Assembly: GCA_902567135.1 (NCBI GenBank) | Contig: CACFLO010000005.1 | Location: 32,001 to 68,180 of the forward strand | Reading direction: 5' to 3' | Source of the DNA: an uncultured Alphaproteobacteria bacterium | GTDB taxonomy: Bacteria; Pseudomonadota; Alphaproteobacteria; HIMB59; GCA-002718135 | Length of the DNA stretch: 36,180 nt | In this document: in pieces, positions 1-7,494 of the stretch | Numbering within the stretch: the stretch's first letter is position 1 | Layout: every line of letters begins with the position of its first letter | Program-made: the position numbers and the translations under genes | The notes under the pieces: model-generated | What the model saw: the letters and a program-made list of their open reading frames with translations, nothing else | Told to the model about the DNA's origin: nothing | Databases searched by the model: none

Positions 1-30
1 GTGCGCTCTGACCAACTGAGCTACTCCGCC
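1..30 (-). tRNA. tRNA, 5' part only (cut by window edge)
   Basis: Read on the minus strand, this is a canonical tRNA 5' half starting GGCGGAG. It has the acceptor strand, the TA linker, and a D-arm of GCTC, an AGTTGGTCA loop and GAGC. The gene continues to the left out of the window, so the anticodon is not visible and the amino acid cannot be stated. The 5' end faces the sulfotransferase gene. Confidence 0.85.
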
Positions 31-48
31 AATATATTTAAAATGCCA

Positions 49-76
49 CTATTATCAATATTTTTGAAGTCATCAA
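49..76 (-). promoter_or_regulatory. possible sigma70-type promoter for the tRNA
   Basis: On the minus strand TTGATG (76-71) and TAATAG (54-49) are separated by 16 bases and sit about 19 bases upstream of the tRNA 5' end. That would leave a short leader for RNase P to remove. The surroundings are so AT-rich that such a match can arise by chance. Confidence 0.25.
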
Positions 77-119
77 TATAAAAACCTAAGTGATTTTAAA
101 ACAATTAAAAAATTAAATA

Positions 120-1343
120 TTATTTAACTAAATCATATGAAGGAACTCTATTCTTAGTATAGGAAATAATTTTTAACCTAGAAATAATAGAATAAAAAAA
201 CAAGAAAAAATATCTAAATATATAGGGATTTAATAACCATATTTTTTTTAAAATGAATCTTTGATTTTTCTCTAGTCTTTTGTCTATTCTGTTAAATGTA
301 TCTATCCTAGGATAATCTTTTGACCATTTTTTTAAAAGATTTTTTTGAGGTATTAAAAAATAATAATAAGCTTTTATTAATTTTAAAAAATTTGATTTTT
401 TAATTTTTGGATAGTGATAAATTTTAAATATGTAATCAAATATTTCTTCTATCATTAAAAGTTGTGATTGAGATAGGTTTTTTATCCATCTTAATTTAAT
501 ATTTTCTTTTGAAAAGAAATTATCAGGAATTTTTTCCTGATAGTTATCAAAATCATTTTGTAGATCATTCCATAAATATGCGGAATCAACAAAAACTTTT
601 TTTCCTGAAGGGTAACTTTCTTTAAGCATGCATTGATTGAATTTTATATTTAACCAAGATGAAAGTTTTATCATTTCATTTTCTAAATTTAAATGCATAT
701 CTTCATTTTTAATAATGTACAAATTTCTCTTCAGTTTATAGAAACTATCTTTTACAATATTGATTCCATACAGCCAGCAATCTATACTATGATTAAATGT
801 ATAATCTGGAACATAACCACCAAATTGTTTACTCCTCCTATACCAATAGCCAGCTAAAGCTGCTCTAGGATCTCTTAGGATCATCAATATTTTTGAATCA
901 GGAAAATCTTTTTTTATAAATGTTTTATAAAAAGGAAGCGTTTCATGAGAAATTAATATTTTTATATTATCAATGTTAATTTTTTTTGCATAAACATATG
1001 AAGAATGAATAGCATAAAAAATATTTTTTCTATTAAGTTCAATGCTAGAAAGCTCTTGTTTTAGTTTAAAAAAGAAATCATCCATTTCTTTAAATGAATT
1101 AATAAATTTTTTTTGTTCATTTTTACAATTTGGTCCAATATTTTTTGAAATATATTCAAATAACTTATTATAAACAACCTCATTATTTTTTTCGTTTTCC
1201 AAATTAAGCTTGATATAACATCTATAATAACTAAGTGCTGGCATTATTAAAATTTCAGGATGACCGTCTAATAAAGAGTGTATCCAATCTAATCCAGTAT
1301 GTAAGAACGTTGATAAAAATACAATTTTTTTTTCATTAATCAT
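120..1343 (-). CDS. sulfotransferase family protein (407 aa)
   Basis: Probable PAPS-dependent sulfotransferase with a P-loop-like fold. An N-terminal strand and loop around residues 7-30 ends in SLLDGHPEI, typical of bacterial carbohydrate or small-molecule sulfotransferases. The predicted 3'-phosphate-binding element is ILMILRDPRAALAGYW at about 152-167. The 5'-phosphosulfate loop is degenerate: it reads STFLHTGLDW where many family members have a basic residue and SGTT/S. The C-terminal 70 or so residues are basic and rich in aromatics (FFLFFYSII), possibly membrane-associated. It is the last gene of a four-gene minus-strand cassette, 79 bases after the nucleotidyltransferase, and starts at ATG. 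The acceptor is unknown. The family is fairly certain; sulfation activity is inferred. Confidence 0.75.
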   Translation of the reverse strand: MINEKKIVFLSTFLHTGLDWIHSLLDGHPEILIMPALSYYRCYIKLNLENEKNNEVVYNKLFEYISKNIGPNCKNEQKKFINSFKEMDDFFFKLKQELSSIELNRKNIFYAIHSSYVYAKKINIDNIKILISHETLPFYKTFIKKDFPDSKILMILRDPRAALAGYWYRRSKQFGGYVPDYTFNHSIDCWLYGINIVKDSFYKLKRNLYIIKNEDMHLNLENEMIKLSSWLNIKFNQCMLKESYPSGKKVFVDSAYLWNDLQNDFDNYQEKIPDNFFSKENIKLRWIKNLSQSQLLMIEEIFDYIFKIYHYPKIKKSNFLKLIKAYYYFLIPQKNLLKKWSKDYPRIDTFNRIDKRLEKNQRFILKKIWLLNPYIFRYFFLFFYSIISRLKIISYTKNRVPSYDLVK

Positions 1344-1422
1344 TAAATAATTTTTTTGTAATATCTCTTTGATAGATTTGCAGGAAAAATAAATATTCTT
1401 TTTTCTTTTTTCATTTAACTGT

Positions 1423-2196
1423 TTATTTACTTATTTTTATAAATTTTGATATTTTTTTAGCATATATATAATCATCATTATAATTAATATTAATCCATTT
1501 GTTATGCTTTATATCTAAATAATTAAGTTTTAATTTATTATCTGATTTTAACATTGTATTAATTATGGGCTCCCAGTTAAATTTAATTCCATCTTTTTTA
1601 AATAATTTTTTGGAAAAATTAAAATATTTTTTTTGAAATACCCTAGACCATTTGTTAATACCTACAATTTCTCCAACAATATTATTTTTAACTTCATTAA
1701 TTTTACAAATACTTAGCACTTTATTTTCTTTACCAGAAACAACAATCTCGTCATTAGTATAAATATTGAATAACTTGTCCACCGAGATAATATCTTTAAA
1801 TAAACTTTTCAAAACATTATCTATGATTTTTTTTTCAAAGAATAAATCTCCATGAATAATTAAAATATCTTTAGTTATTTTTTTAGTTTCTAAAAATTTA
1901 AAAAGGCTATATCCATGTCCAGAAATACGATATTTATTATTATAAATATAATTAATTTTTATCTTATTTTTATATTTTAAAAGCTTATTTTTTATTTCTG
2001 ATTTTTTATATCCAACTATAACATTAACTTCTTTAAAACCAATTATAATTAAATAATTTAGTAAATATTCAATTAATGGTATTTTTTTTATTTCTAATAA
2101 ACATTTTGGGATTAACACATCAGAGCCAAGTCTACTTCCAAAACCGGCTGCTAAGATTACGGGAGTGATATTATTAAATTTTTTTATTTCACCCAT
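1423..2196 (-). CDS. LicC/PntC-like nucleotidyltransferase (257 aa)
   Basis: Member of the NTP-transferase (GT-A-like) family. The nucleotide-binding signature LAAGFGSRLG (about 15-24) is followed by PKCLLEI with the conserved lysine (about 31). HGDLFFEK (about 115-122) is probably the metal-binding region. The tail WININYNDDYIYAKK resembles the end of choline-phosphate or phosphonate cytidylyltransferases (LicC and PntC type). These enzymes make CDP-alcohols or nucleotide sugars for attachment to glycans or lipids. The ATG overlaps the end of the dioxygenase gene by 13 bases, so the two are probably cotranslated. The substrate cannot be read from the sequence; a sugar-1-phosphate nucleotidyltransferase is the alternative. 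Confidence 0.75.
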   Translation of the reverse strand: MGEIKKFNNITPVILAAGFGSRLGSDVLIPKCLLEIKKIPLIEYLLNYLIIIGFKEVNVIVGYKKSEIKNKLLKYKNKIKINYIYNNKYRISGHGYSLFKFLETKKITKDILIIHGDLFFEKKIIDNVLKSLFKDIISVDKLFNIYTNDEIVVSGKENKVLSICKINEVKNNIVGEIVGINKWSRVFQKKYFNFSKKLFKKDGIKFNWEPIINTMLKSDNKLKLNYLDIKHNKWININYNDDYIYAKKISKFIKISK

Positions 2197-3110
2197 AATC
2201 TAAAATATAATCTTTTTTTTGATTTAATTTTATTATCTATAAACTTTGTTCTGCCATGTGCAAATATATGATTATTAAAAAAAATTGCATCTCCAGCCAT
2301 TAATTTTATTTTAATCTGATTTTTTGATTTATTTAAATATTTATCGACAAAATCTAAAGTTCTCATTTCATCTAAGGATAAATTGTAATTCATTTTCTTG
2401 CTTCCTGATATAATGTAATCACGAAGATATCTAAAACGTAATAAATTATTTTTATATTCAAAAATATTAGCATAATTTGTCTCATTAGTTTCTCTTGGTT
2501 TCAAATCTCCCCTTTTATCAAAATGATACTTACGAAAAAGATTTTCAAAAATTTTTTTATTTTTTAAAGATTCTTTAAGTAATCCAATAGAATTAACTAA
2601 AATACTTTCACCGCCTTTTATTGCAGCTTTATTACAATATAAACCGACTATTGAAGGAGTTCTTGACCATTGTGGACTGTCTGTATGTAAGTTCCCTGCT
2701 TCATTTGACTCATGATACCTTGCTCCATTTTTTAATGTTTTACCCTTGTCTTTAACCTCAACTAAATAATCATTATTCGAATTTTGACTGAGAAATCCTC
2801 CTAATAATTTACCAATAATCAAATAAATATTTTTTTTTTCTTTTAAATTGTAAATACCTTCATTATCAATATTTAAAACAAAATAACCTGGATATCTTAT
2901 ATATTTTTTTTTTTTAATAATGAAATTTGCAAATAAAGGTATATTTTTTTTTAGATAATCTCGATCTAAATTTAAAATATTAAATTCTTTATTGTCTATA
3001 AAAAAAACTTTTAATTCTTTGTGTATTATTTTTGATATATTTATTTTCTTAAAAAAAACTTTATTGGAGTTTAATAACTTTATTGTATTTATAAGTTTAG
3101 AGATTTGCAT
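2184..3110 (-). CDS. TauD/TfdA-family Fe(II)/2-oxoglutarate dioxygenase (308 aa)
   Basis: Non-haem iron dioxygenase expected to hydroxylate a small molecule using 2-oxoglutarate and O2. The metal facial triad is visible: HTD at about 142-144 and the distal histidine in FFNNHIFAHGR at about 285. The basic stretch KKRLYFRLWVK just after it carries the likely 2-oxoglutarate-binding arginine. The region around RYHESNEAGNLHTDSPQWS resembles amino-acid or secondary-metabolite hydroxylases more than taurine dioxygenase, but the substrate is unknown. The start ATG lies inside the 3' end of the kinase gene (22-base overlap). It is the second gene of the accessory cassette. Confidence 0.8.
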   Translation of the reverse strand: MQISKLINTIKLLNSNKVFFKKINISKIIHKELKVFFIDNKEFNILNLDRDYLKKNIPLFANFIIKKKKYIRYPGYFVLNIDNEGIYNLKEKKNIYLIIGKLLGGFLSQNSNNDYLVEVKDKGKTLKNGARYHESNEAGNLHTDSPQWSRTPSIVGLYCNKAAIKGGESILVNSIGLLKESLKNKKIFENLFRKYHFDKRGDLKPRETNETNYANIFEYKNNLLRFRYLRDYIISGSKKMNYNLSLDEMRTLDFVDKYLNKSKNQIKIKLMAGDAIFFNNHIFAHGRTKFIDNKIKSKKRLYFRLWVK

Positions 3111-3598
3111 ATTTTTTTAAAAGTTTTATTTTCATCTTCATTTTCTTCCCACTTTATATGAACTAAAGGTTTTTTTGGAAATTCTGGCATTATAGATCCT
3201 CCGAAAAAATTATCTAATTTACCATTCTTAAATTTTCTATATAATCCTTTAGGATCTCTTTTCACCAACTCTGACAAAGGTACATCGAGAAAAATCTCCT
3301 TATATCCGCTAATATTTTTAATATTCCACTCTTGCAATTCATGAAATAGCCCGACAATTCCAATAATGACATTAATGTTTTGATCTACTAAGAATTTACA
3401 TAATCTTGAATAGCAGTATCCATATTTAATTCTATTTTCTCTATCATATTTGTTGTGATTAAAAATTGATCTTAATTGATCTCCATCAAGTAAAATAGTT
3501 CTATAATTTTTTTCAATTAGTATGTTATTAAGCATACAAGCAAGTGTTGTTTTTCCAGAAGCTGATAATCCTGTTAACCAAAAACAACTAGCTTTCAT
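3089..3598 (-). CDS. adenylylsulfate (APS) kinase-like P-loop kinase (169 aa)
   Basis: Homologous to APS kinase (CysC), which turns APS into PAPS, the sulfate donor for sulfotransferases. Visible features are Walker A GLSASGKTT (10-18), DGDQLR (38-43, usually DGDNVR), RENRIKYGY in place of the usual ENIRRI, and RDPKGLYRKFKNGKLDNFFGG (114-134), close to the family RDxKGLYKKARAGEIxxFTG. The usual ISPF loop reads IVGLF, so this is a divergent subfamily whose substrate may not be APS. No ATP sulfurylase is in the window. It starts 3 bases after the sufA stop with no clear Shine-Dalgarno sequence, so it is probably on the suf transcript. Confidence 0.75.
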   Translation of the reverse strand: MKASCFWLTGLSASGKTTLACMLNNILIEKNYRTILLDGDQLRSIFNHNKYDRENRIKYGYCYSRLCKFLVDQNINVIIGIVGLFHELQEWNIKNISGYKEIFLDVPLSELVKRDPKGLYRKFKNGKLDNFFGGSIMPEFPKKPLVHIKWEENEDENKTFKKICKSLNL

Positions 3599-3601
3599 TT
3601 A

Positions 3602-3937
3602 TTATATTGAGAATGACTCACCACAACCGCATGTATTTTTTTCATTAGGATTCTTAAAAACAAATCTTGAGAAAAGTTTATCTTTTTTATAATCCATGGT
3701 TGATCCTAATAAATACATCGATGCTTTTGGATCTATAAGAACTTTTGCACCTTTTATTGAAATTATTTCATAATTTTTATGATCGGAAGATTTTCCAAAA
3801 TCTAATTTGTAAGAATACCCACTACAACCAGCCTTATCTATCCCAATAATTACAGAATCTACATCAGATGGAGCGCTTAATAATATTTTATTAATCTGAT
3901 CAACTGCAATTTCGGTGATTGAAATTATGTTTTTCAT
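3602..3937 (-). CDS. sufA: SufA/IscA/ErpA-type iron-sulfur carrier (111 aa)
   Basis: A-type Fe-S carrier that receives a cluster from SufBCD and passes it to apoproteins. Three conserved cysteines are present: one in GCSGYSYKLDF (about 38) and two in the C-terminal CGCGESF motif (about 103-105). Length is normal for HesB/IscA proteins. It is the last suf gene, 14 bases after sufT, as in other alphaproteobacterial SUF operons. By sequence alone SufA, ErpA and IscA cannot be cleanly separated; the operon context favours SufA. Confidence 0.9.
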   Translation of the reverse strand: MKNIISITEIAVDQINKILLSAPSDVDSVIIGIDKAGCSGYSYKLDFGKSSDHKNYEIISIKGAKVLIDPKASMYLLGSTMDYKKDKLFSRFVFKNPNEKNTCGCGESFSI

Positions 3938-3951
3938 AAAACTATTATAAA

Positions 3952-4338
3952 TTAAAAAATATCCAAAGCAAGTTTTGCGTCTTCAGACATTAAATCTTTA
4001 TTCCAAGTTGGTTTCCAAACTAGTTTCACTTCAACAGACTTTAAGCCATTAATTTGTTCAATTGATTTTGCAACATTTTCAGGCATTTGCACTGCTACTG
4101 GACAGTTTGGATTAGTTAAAGTCATTTCTATCACCAAGTTATTATTATTATTTTTTATTGAATATATTAAGCCTAAATCATATAAATTTACTGGTATTTC
4201 TGGATCCATTACAGTTTTAATACATTCGATAATCTCTTCTTTGTCAATTAATCTTACCTCATTTTGAGTCTCAAACTCTTTATAGTAGCTTACATTCTTA
4301 TTTGGTAAAAAATCTTCTAATTTTTTTTCTTCTGTCAT
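3952..4338 (-). CDS. sufT: SufT, DUF59/MIP18-family Fe-S maturation factor (128 aa)
   Basis: DUF59 (MIP18) protein, the family that includes SufT and eukaryotic CIA2 and helps maturation of Fe-S proteins. It shows the core MDPEIPVNLYDLGLIYSI (about 43-60), a TLTNPNCPVA motif with its conserved cysteine, and the C-terminal VKLVWKPTWNKDLMSEDAK typical of the SUF-linked branch. An N-terminal extension of about 30 residues precedes the domain. The start ATG overlaps the previous gene in the order sufS-sufT (ATGA overlap at 4335-4338), so translation is probably coupled. Confidence 0.88.
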   Translation of the reverse strand: MTEEKKLEDFLPNKNVSYYKEFETQNEVRLIDKEEIIECIKTVMDPEIPVNLYDLGLIYSIKNNNNNLVIEMTLTNPNCPVAVQMPENVAKSIEQINGLKSVEVKLVWKPTWNKDLMSEDAKLALDIF

Positions 4339-5534
4339 GACTTTAAGATTTCTTTCACCTCATTTATTGCTCTTATAAAATAATCGATGTCATCTTTTGT
4401 ATTATAAACTCCAACAGACATTCTGGCATTTCCTGAAATGTTAAAGTGCTTCATAAATGGTTGTGCACAATGGTGTCCTGTTCTGATAGCAATATTTTTT
4501 TTATCTAAAAGTATTGCTAAATCATTGAAGTGCACACCTTCTATATTAAACGATAATATGGAAGTTTGATTATTAAAATCACCATAAATAGTAATATCAT
4601 TAAATCTTTTCATTTTATCATAAGCATATTGAGTGAGGTTATTTTCAAATTCATATATTTTATTGATACCAACTTCGTTTATAAAATCTAAAGATGCAGA
4701 CAAACCTATCACTTCAGCTATTGGTGGCGTACCTGCTTCAAACTTTTGAAAACCATCAAGATATGTGCTTGAGTCAGTTTCTACGTTTTTTATCATTGAT
4801 CCACCACCCTGGTATGGCCCTAGCCTATCAATCCACTCGCTTTTCATGTAAAGTATTCCAAGACCCGAAGGACCATAAAGTTTATGTGCTGAAAAAACAT
4901 AAAAATCAGGATCAAGCTCATTTATATTAAGTTTTTTATGAGGAACATACTGACATCCATCAATTAATATAGGCACATTAAATTTATTAGCTTTAATTTT
5001 AATTTGTTCAAAGTCAGTTATAGAACCTGTAACATTTGACATATGGGTAATAGCCAAAAGTTTTGTTTTGGAATTAATTTTTTCTAGCAAATCATTATAA
5101 TCTAATTCTCCAGTAGATTTTATTTTAGCTGTGATGATTTTAATTTTTTTTGATACTAAATGCCATGGAACTAAATTAGCATGATGCTCTAATGAAGTTA
5201 GTAGTACTTCATCTCCATCATTAAAGTAATTATCTGATAAGCATGAAGATACTAAGTTTATTCCTTCTGTTGCACTTTTTGTAAAAATTATATTTTTAGA
5301 AGATGGGGAGTTAATAAATTTACTAACTGACAACCTTGAATCTTCAAAGCGTTTAGTTAATCTAGAACTTAATTCATAAATTCCTCTGTGAATATTTGCA
5401 TACTCATATGAATAACATTCAGTTACTGCATTTATCATACTATCAACTTTTAGAGCAGATGCGGCAGTGTCAAAAAATACCAGATTAGGATTTTGAGAAA
5501 AAACAGGAAATCTTTTTTTTAAATTTTCAATCAT
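4335..5534 (-). CDS. sufS: SufS, class II cysteine desulfurase (399 aa)
   Basis: PLP-dependent cysteine desulfurase that supplies persulfide sulfur for Fe-S clusters and possibly for tRNA thiolation by the nearby MnmA. The PLP lysine is in SAHKLYGPSG (K218). The cofactor-binding region ATEGINLV is at about 89-96 and EHHANLVPW at about 116-124. The catalytic cysteine is in RTGHHCAQPF (C356), the class II (SufS/CsdA) arrangement. Length is normal for the family. The start overlaps sufD by 8 bases. No SufE or SufU activator is encoded beside it, so a partner must lie elsewhere or be absent. Confidence 0.95.
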   Translation of the reverse strand: MIENLKKRFPVFSQNPNLVFFDTAASALKVDSMINAVTECYSYEYANIHRGIYELSSRLTKRFEDSRLSVSKFINSPSSKNIIFTKSATEGINLVSSCLSDNYFNDGDEVLLTSLEHHANLVPWHLVSKKIKIITAKIKSTGELDYNDLLEKINSKTKLLAITHMSNVTGSITDFEQIKIKANKFNVPILIDGCQYVPHKKLNINELDPDFYVFSAHKLYGPSGLGILYMKSEWIDRLGPYQGGGSMIKNVETDSSTYLDGFQKFEAGTPPIAEVIGLSASLDFINEVGINKIYEFENNLTQYAYDKMKRFNDITIYGDFNNQTSILSFNIEGVHFNDLAILLDKKNIAIRTGHHCAQPFMKHFNISGNARMSVGVYNTKDDIDYFIRAINEVKEILKS

Positions 5535-6753
5535 TTGATAAACTTTTTAGGTAATCTGATAAATTATTACTTATTTCTTTAGCGATATTTTTATCTAGGT
5601 TTAGTAAATCCTCTTCAATAAAAGAGGAAATAATCATTTTCATAGCCTCATTTTTACTCATACCTCTTGAACGCAAATAATATAAAGCGCTTTCATCAAC
5701 AGGTCCAATTGTAGACCCATGAGAGCATTTTACGTCATCTGCAAAAATTCTGAGTTCAGGTTTAGAAAAAAAAGAGCAGTTATCAGTTAACAATATTCCT
5801 TTACTTAACTGATACCCTTCAGTCTTTTGTGCATTTTCAGAAACAAAAGTATTGCTATAATAACTTGCCTTTGAATGAGCATTTAAGATACCTTTATACG
5901 TTTGATCACTGACACAATTTACAGCGTTATGTATAATATTTGTTTTATTTGAGCATATATTTTTATTTTTTAAAAAAAAACAACCTTTTAATGATGCATT
6001 TGAATATTCTCCATTTAAATGAGCATGGTGAAAATTTCTCACAAAACCTTCAGAAAAATTATAAGTATTTTGATGATAAGAAGATTTTTTTTCACAAACA
6101 GAATTTGAAGTTAAATAAAGCTTATTTGAATTTCTAAAGTTTTGAAAAATATTATGTTTAACAACAGCCTTTTCATCAACATGAATATTATAATTTATAT
6201 TATTTATTGAGTTGTTAGTTAAATTGAAATGATCTTCTAATTGAACTTCACAATTTTTATTAAAATTGATAAAATTATTTTGAAAAACTGTAAAATTTTC
6301 AGATGTATCGTGTACCAGACGTATTTTAAGTTTAGTATCGCTTTTAATATTAAAGAAAATACCAGAATTTAAAAAAATTTTATTAAAGTCAATTATTATA
6401 TCATCCAAATTATTATTAACTTGATTTAAAAAAATTTTAAAATCTAAATTTGTAATATTTCTTATTTCTATATACTCATCTTCATAGTTTTTACATATTC
6501 CATCAACTAATTTTATTTTATAATTTAAATCATCTATTAATGAAACTGTTGGGTTTGTTTTTGTAGGTTTATAGAAATAATTAAATTTACTTACATCTGA
6601 AATCGTAATATTTTTAAGACTTTCATTATTTTTTCTATCGTAATTTTTTTGAAAAATTTTTTTATATGTATTCTCTCTATGATTTGAAAGAGTTTCATTA
6701 TCTAAAAAAATATATTCTTTTGAATGATGAATAAAATTATTTTCTAAAGTCAT
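5527..6753 (-). CDS. sufD: SufD, Fe-S scaffold complex subunit (408 aa)
   Basis: SufD forms the SufBC2D scaffold on which clusters are assembled. The N-terminal half is poorly conserved. The C-terminal region is clear: ADDVKCSHGSTIGPVDESALYYLRSRGMS (about 337-365), with the conserved cysteine and histidine at the SufB-SufD interface, followed by a helical tail. Many Asn/Lys/Ile residues reflect the AT-rich genome. The ATG start is directly adjacent to the sufC stop. Confidence 0.92.
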   Translation of the reverse strand: MTLENNFIHHSKEYIFLDNETLSNHRENTYKKIFQKNYDRKNNESLKNITISDVSKFNYFYKPTKTNPTVSLIDDLNYKIKLVDGICKNYEDEYIEIRNITNLDFKIFLNQVNNNLDDIIIDFNKIFLNSGIFFNIKSDTKLKIRLVHDTSENFTVFQNNFINFNKNCEVQLEDHFNLTNNSINNINYNIHVDEKAVVKHNIFQNFRNSNKLYLTSNSVCEKKSSYHQNTYNFSEGFVRNFHHAHLNGEYSNASLKGCFFLKNKNICSNKTNIIHNAVNCVSDQTYKGILNAHSKASYYSNTFVSENAQKTEGYQLSKGILLTDNCSFFSKPELRIFADDVKCSHGSTIGPVDESALYYLRSRGMSKNEAMKMIISSFIEEDLLNLDKNIAKEISNNLSDYLKSLSND

Positions 6754-7494
6754 TTAAAAATTTTGATAACCTGATACCTCTACTTCACTTGCAAGAGAAA
6801 TATCACCGGATTTTACAATTTTACCATTTCTCATAACGTGAACATGGTCAGGGTGAATATAATCTAAAAGTTTTTGATAATGTGTAATAATTAAAAAAGA
6901 GTTTTTTGGATTTTTAAATCTATTAATTCCTTCAGTAACTATTTTTAATGCATCAACATCAAGCCCAGAGTCAGTTTCATCAAAAATTGTAAGCTCAGGA
7001 TTAAGAACACTCATTTGAAGAATCTCATATCTCTTCTTTTCTCCTCCAGAAAAACCTGTGTTAATTGATCTTTTTAACATGTCAGTATTTATACCTAACT
7101 CTTCAGCTTTTTTTCTTAATAATTTAGCGAATGAGAGGTTGTCTAATTCAGGCTTTTTTTCATTTTTAAGTTTTGAATTAATAGAAGCCTGGAGGAATGG
7201 AGTAATATTAACACCCGGTATCTCAACAGGATACTGAAAAGCTAAGAAGAGTCCCTTTTGAGCTCTTTCTTCAATATTTAAATCTAAAAGATCCTCATCC
7301 TTGAAAATAACTTTACCTGAATTTACTTCATAATCTTCATTGCCTGCAAGAACATTAGCCAAAGTACTTTTACCACAACCATTAGGACCCATTATAGCAT
7401 GAACCTCACCTTCGTTAATTGTGATATTAAAGTCATTTAAAATTTTTTTACCCTCAATAGAAACATTTAAGTTATTAATATTTAAAAAAATCAC
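6754..7494 (-). CDS. sufC: SufC, Fe-S assembly ABC-type ATPase (246 aa)
   Basis: Cytoplasmic ABC ATPase that drives conformational change of the SufB-SufD scaffold. Walker [10 protein letters not shown] is at 36-44, the Q-loop region [12 protein letters not shown] at about 83-94, the signature FSGGEKKR at 148-155 and Walker [12 protein letters not shown] at 169-179. No membrane segments are present. The start is GTG, sharing a GTGA overlap with the sufB stop (7491-7494), which implies translational coupling. Confidence 0.96.
   Translation of the reverse strand: MIFLNINNLNVSIEGKKILNDFNITINEGEVHAIMGPNGCGKSTLANVLAGNEDYEVNSGKVIFKDEDLLDLNIEERAQKGLFLAFQYPVEIPGVNITPFLQASINSKLKNEKKPELDNLSFAKLLRKKAEELGINTDMLKRSINTGFSGGEKKRYEILQMSVLNPELTIFDETDSGLDVDALKIVTEGINRFKNPKNSFLIITHYQKLLDYIHPDHVHVMRNGKIVKSGDISLASEVEVSGYQNF

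Noticed and set aside
4694-4930. Plus-strand ORF inside sufS
   Set aside because: Lies fully within a conserved gene on the opposite strand and has no family motif; a shadow frame.
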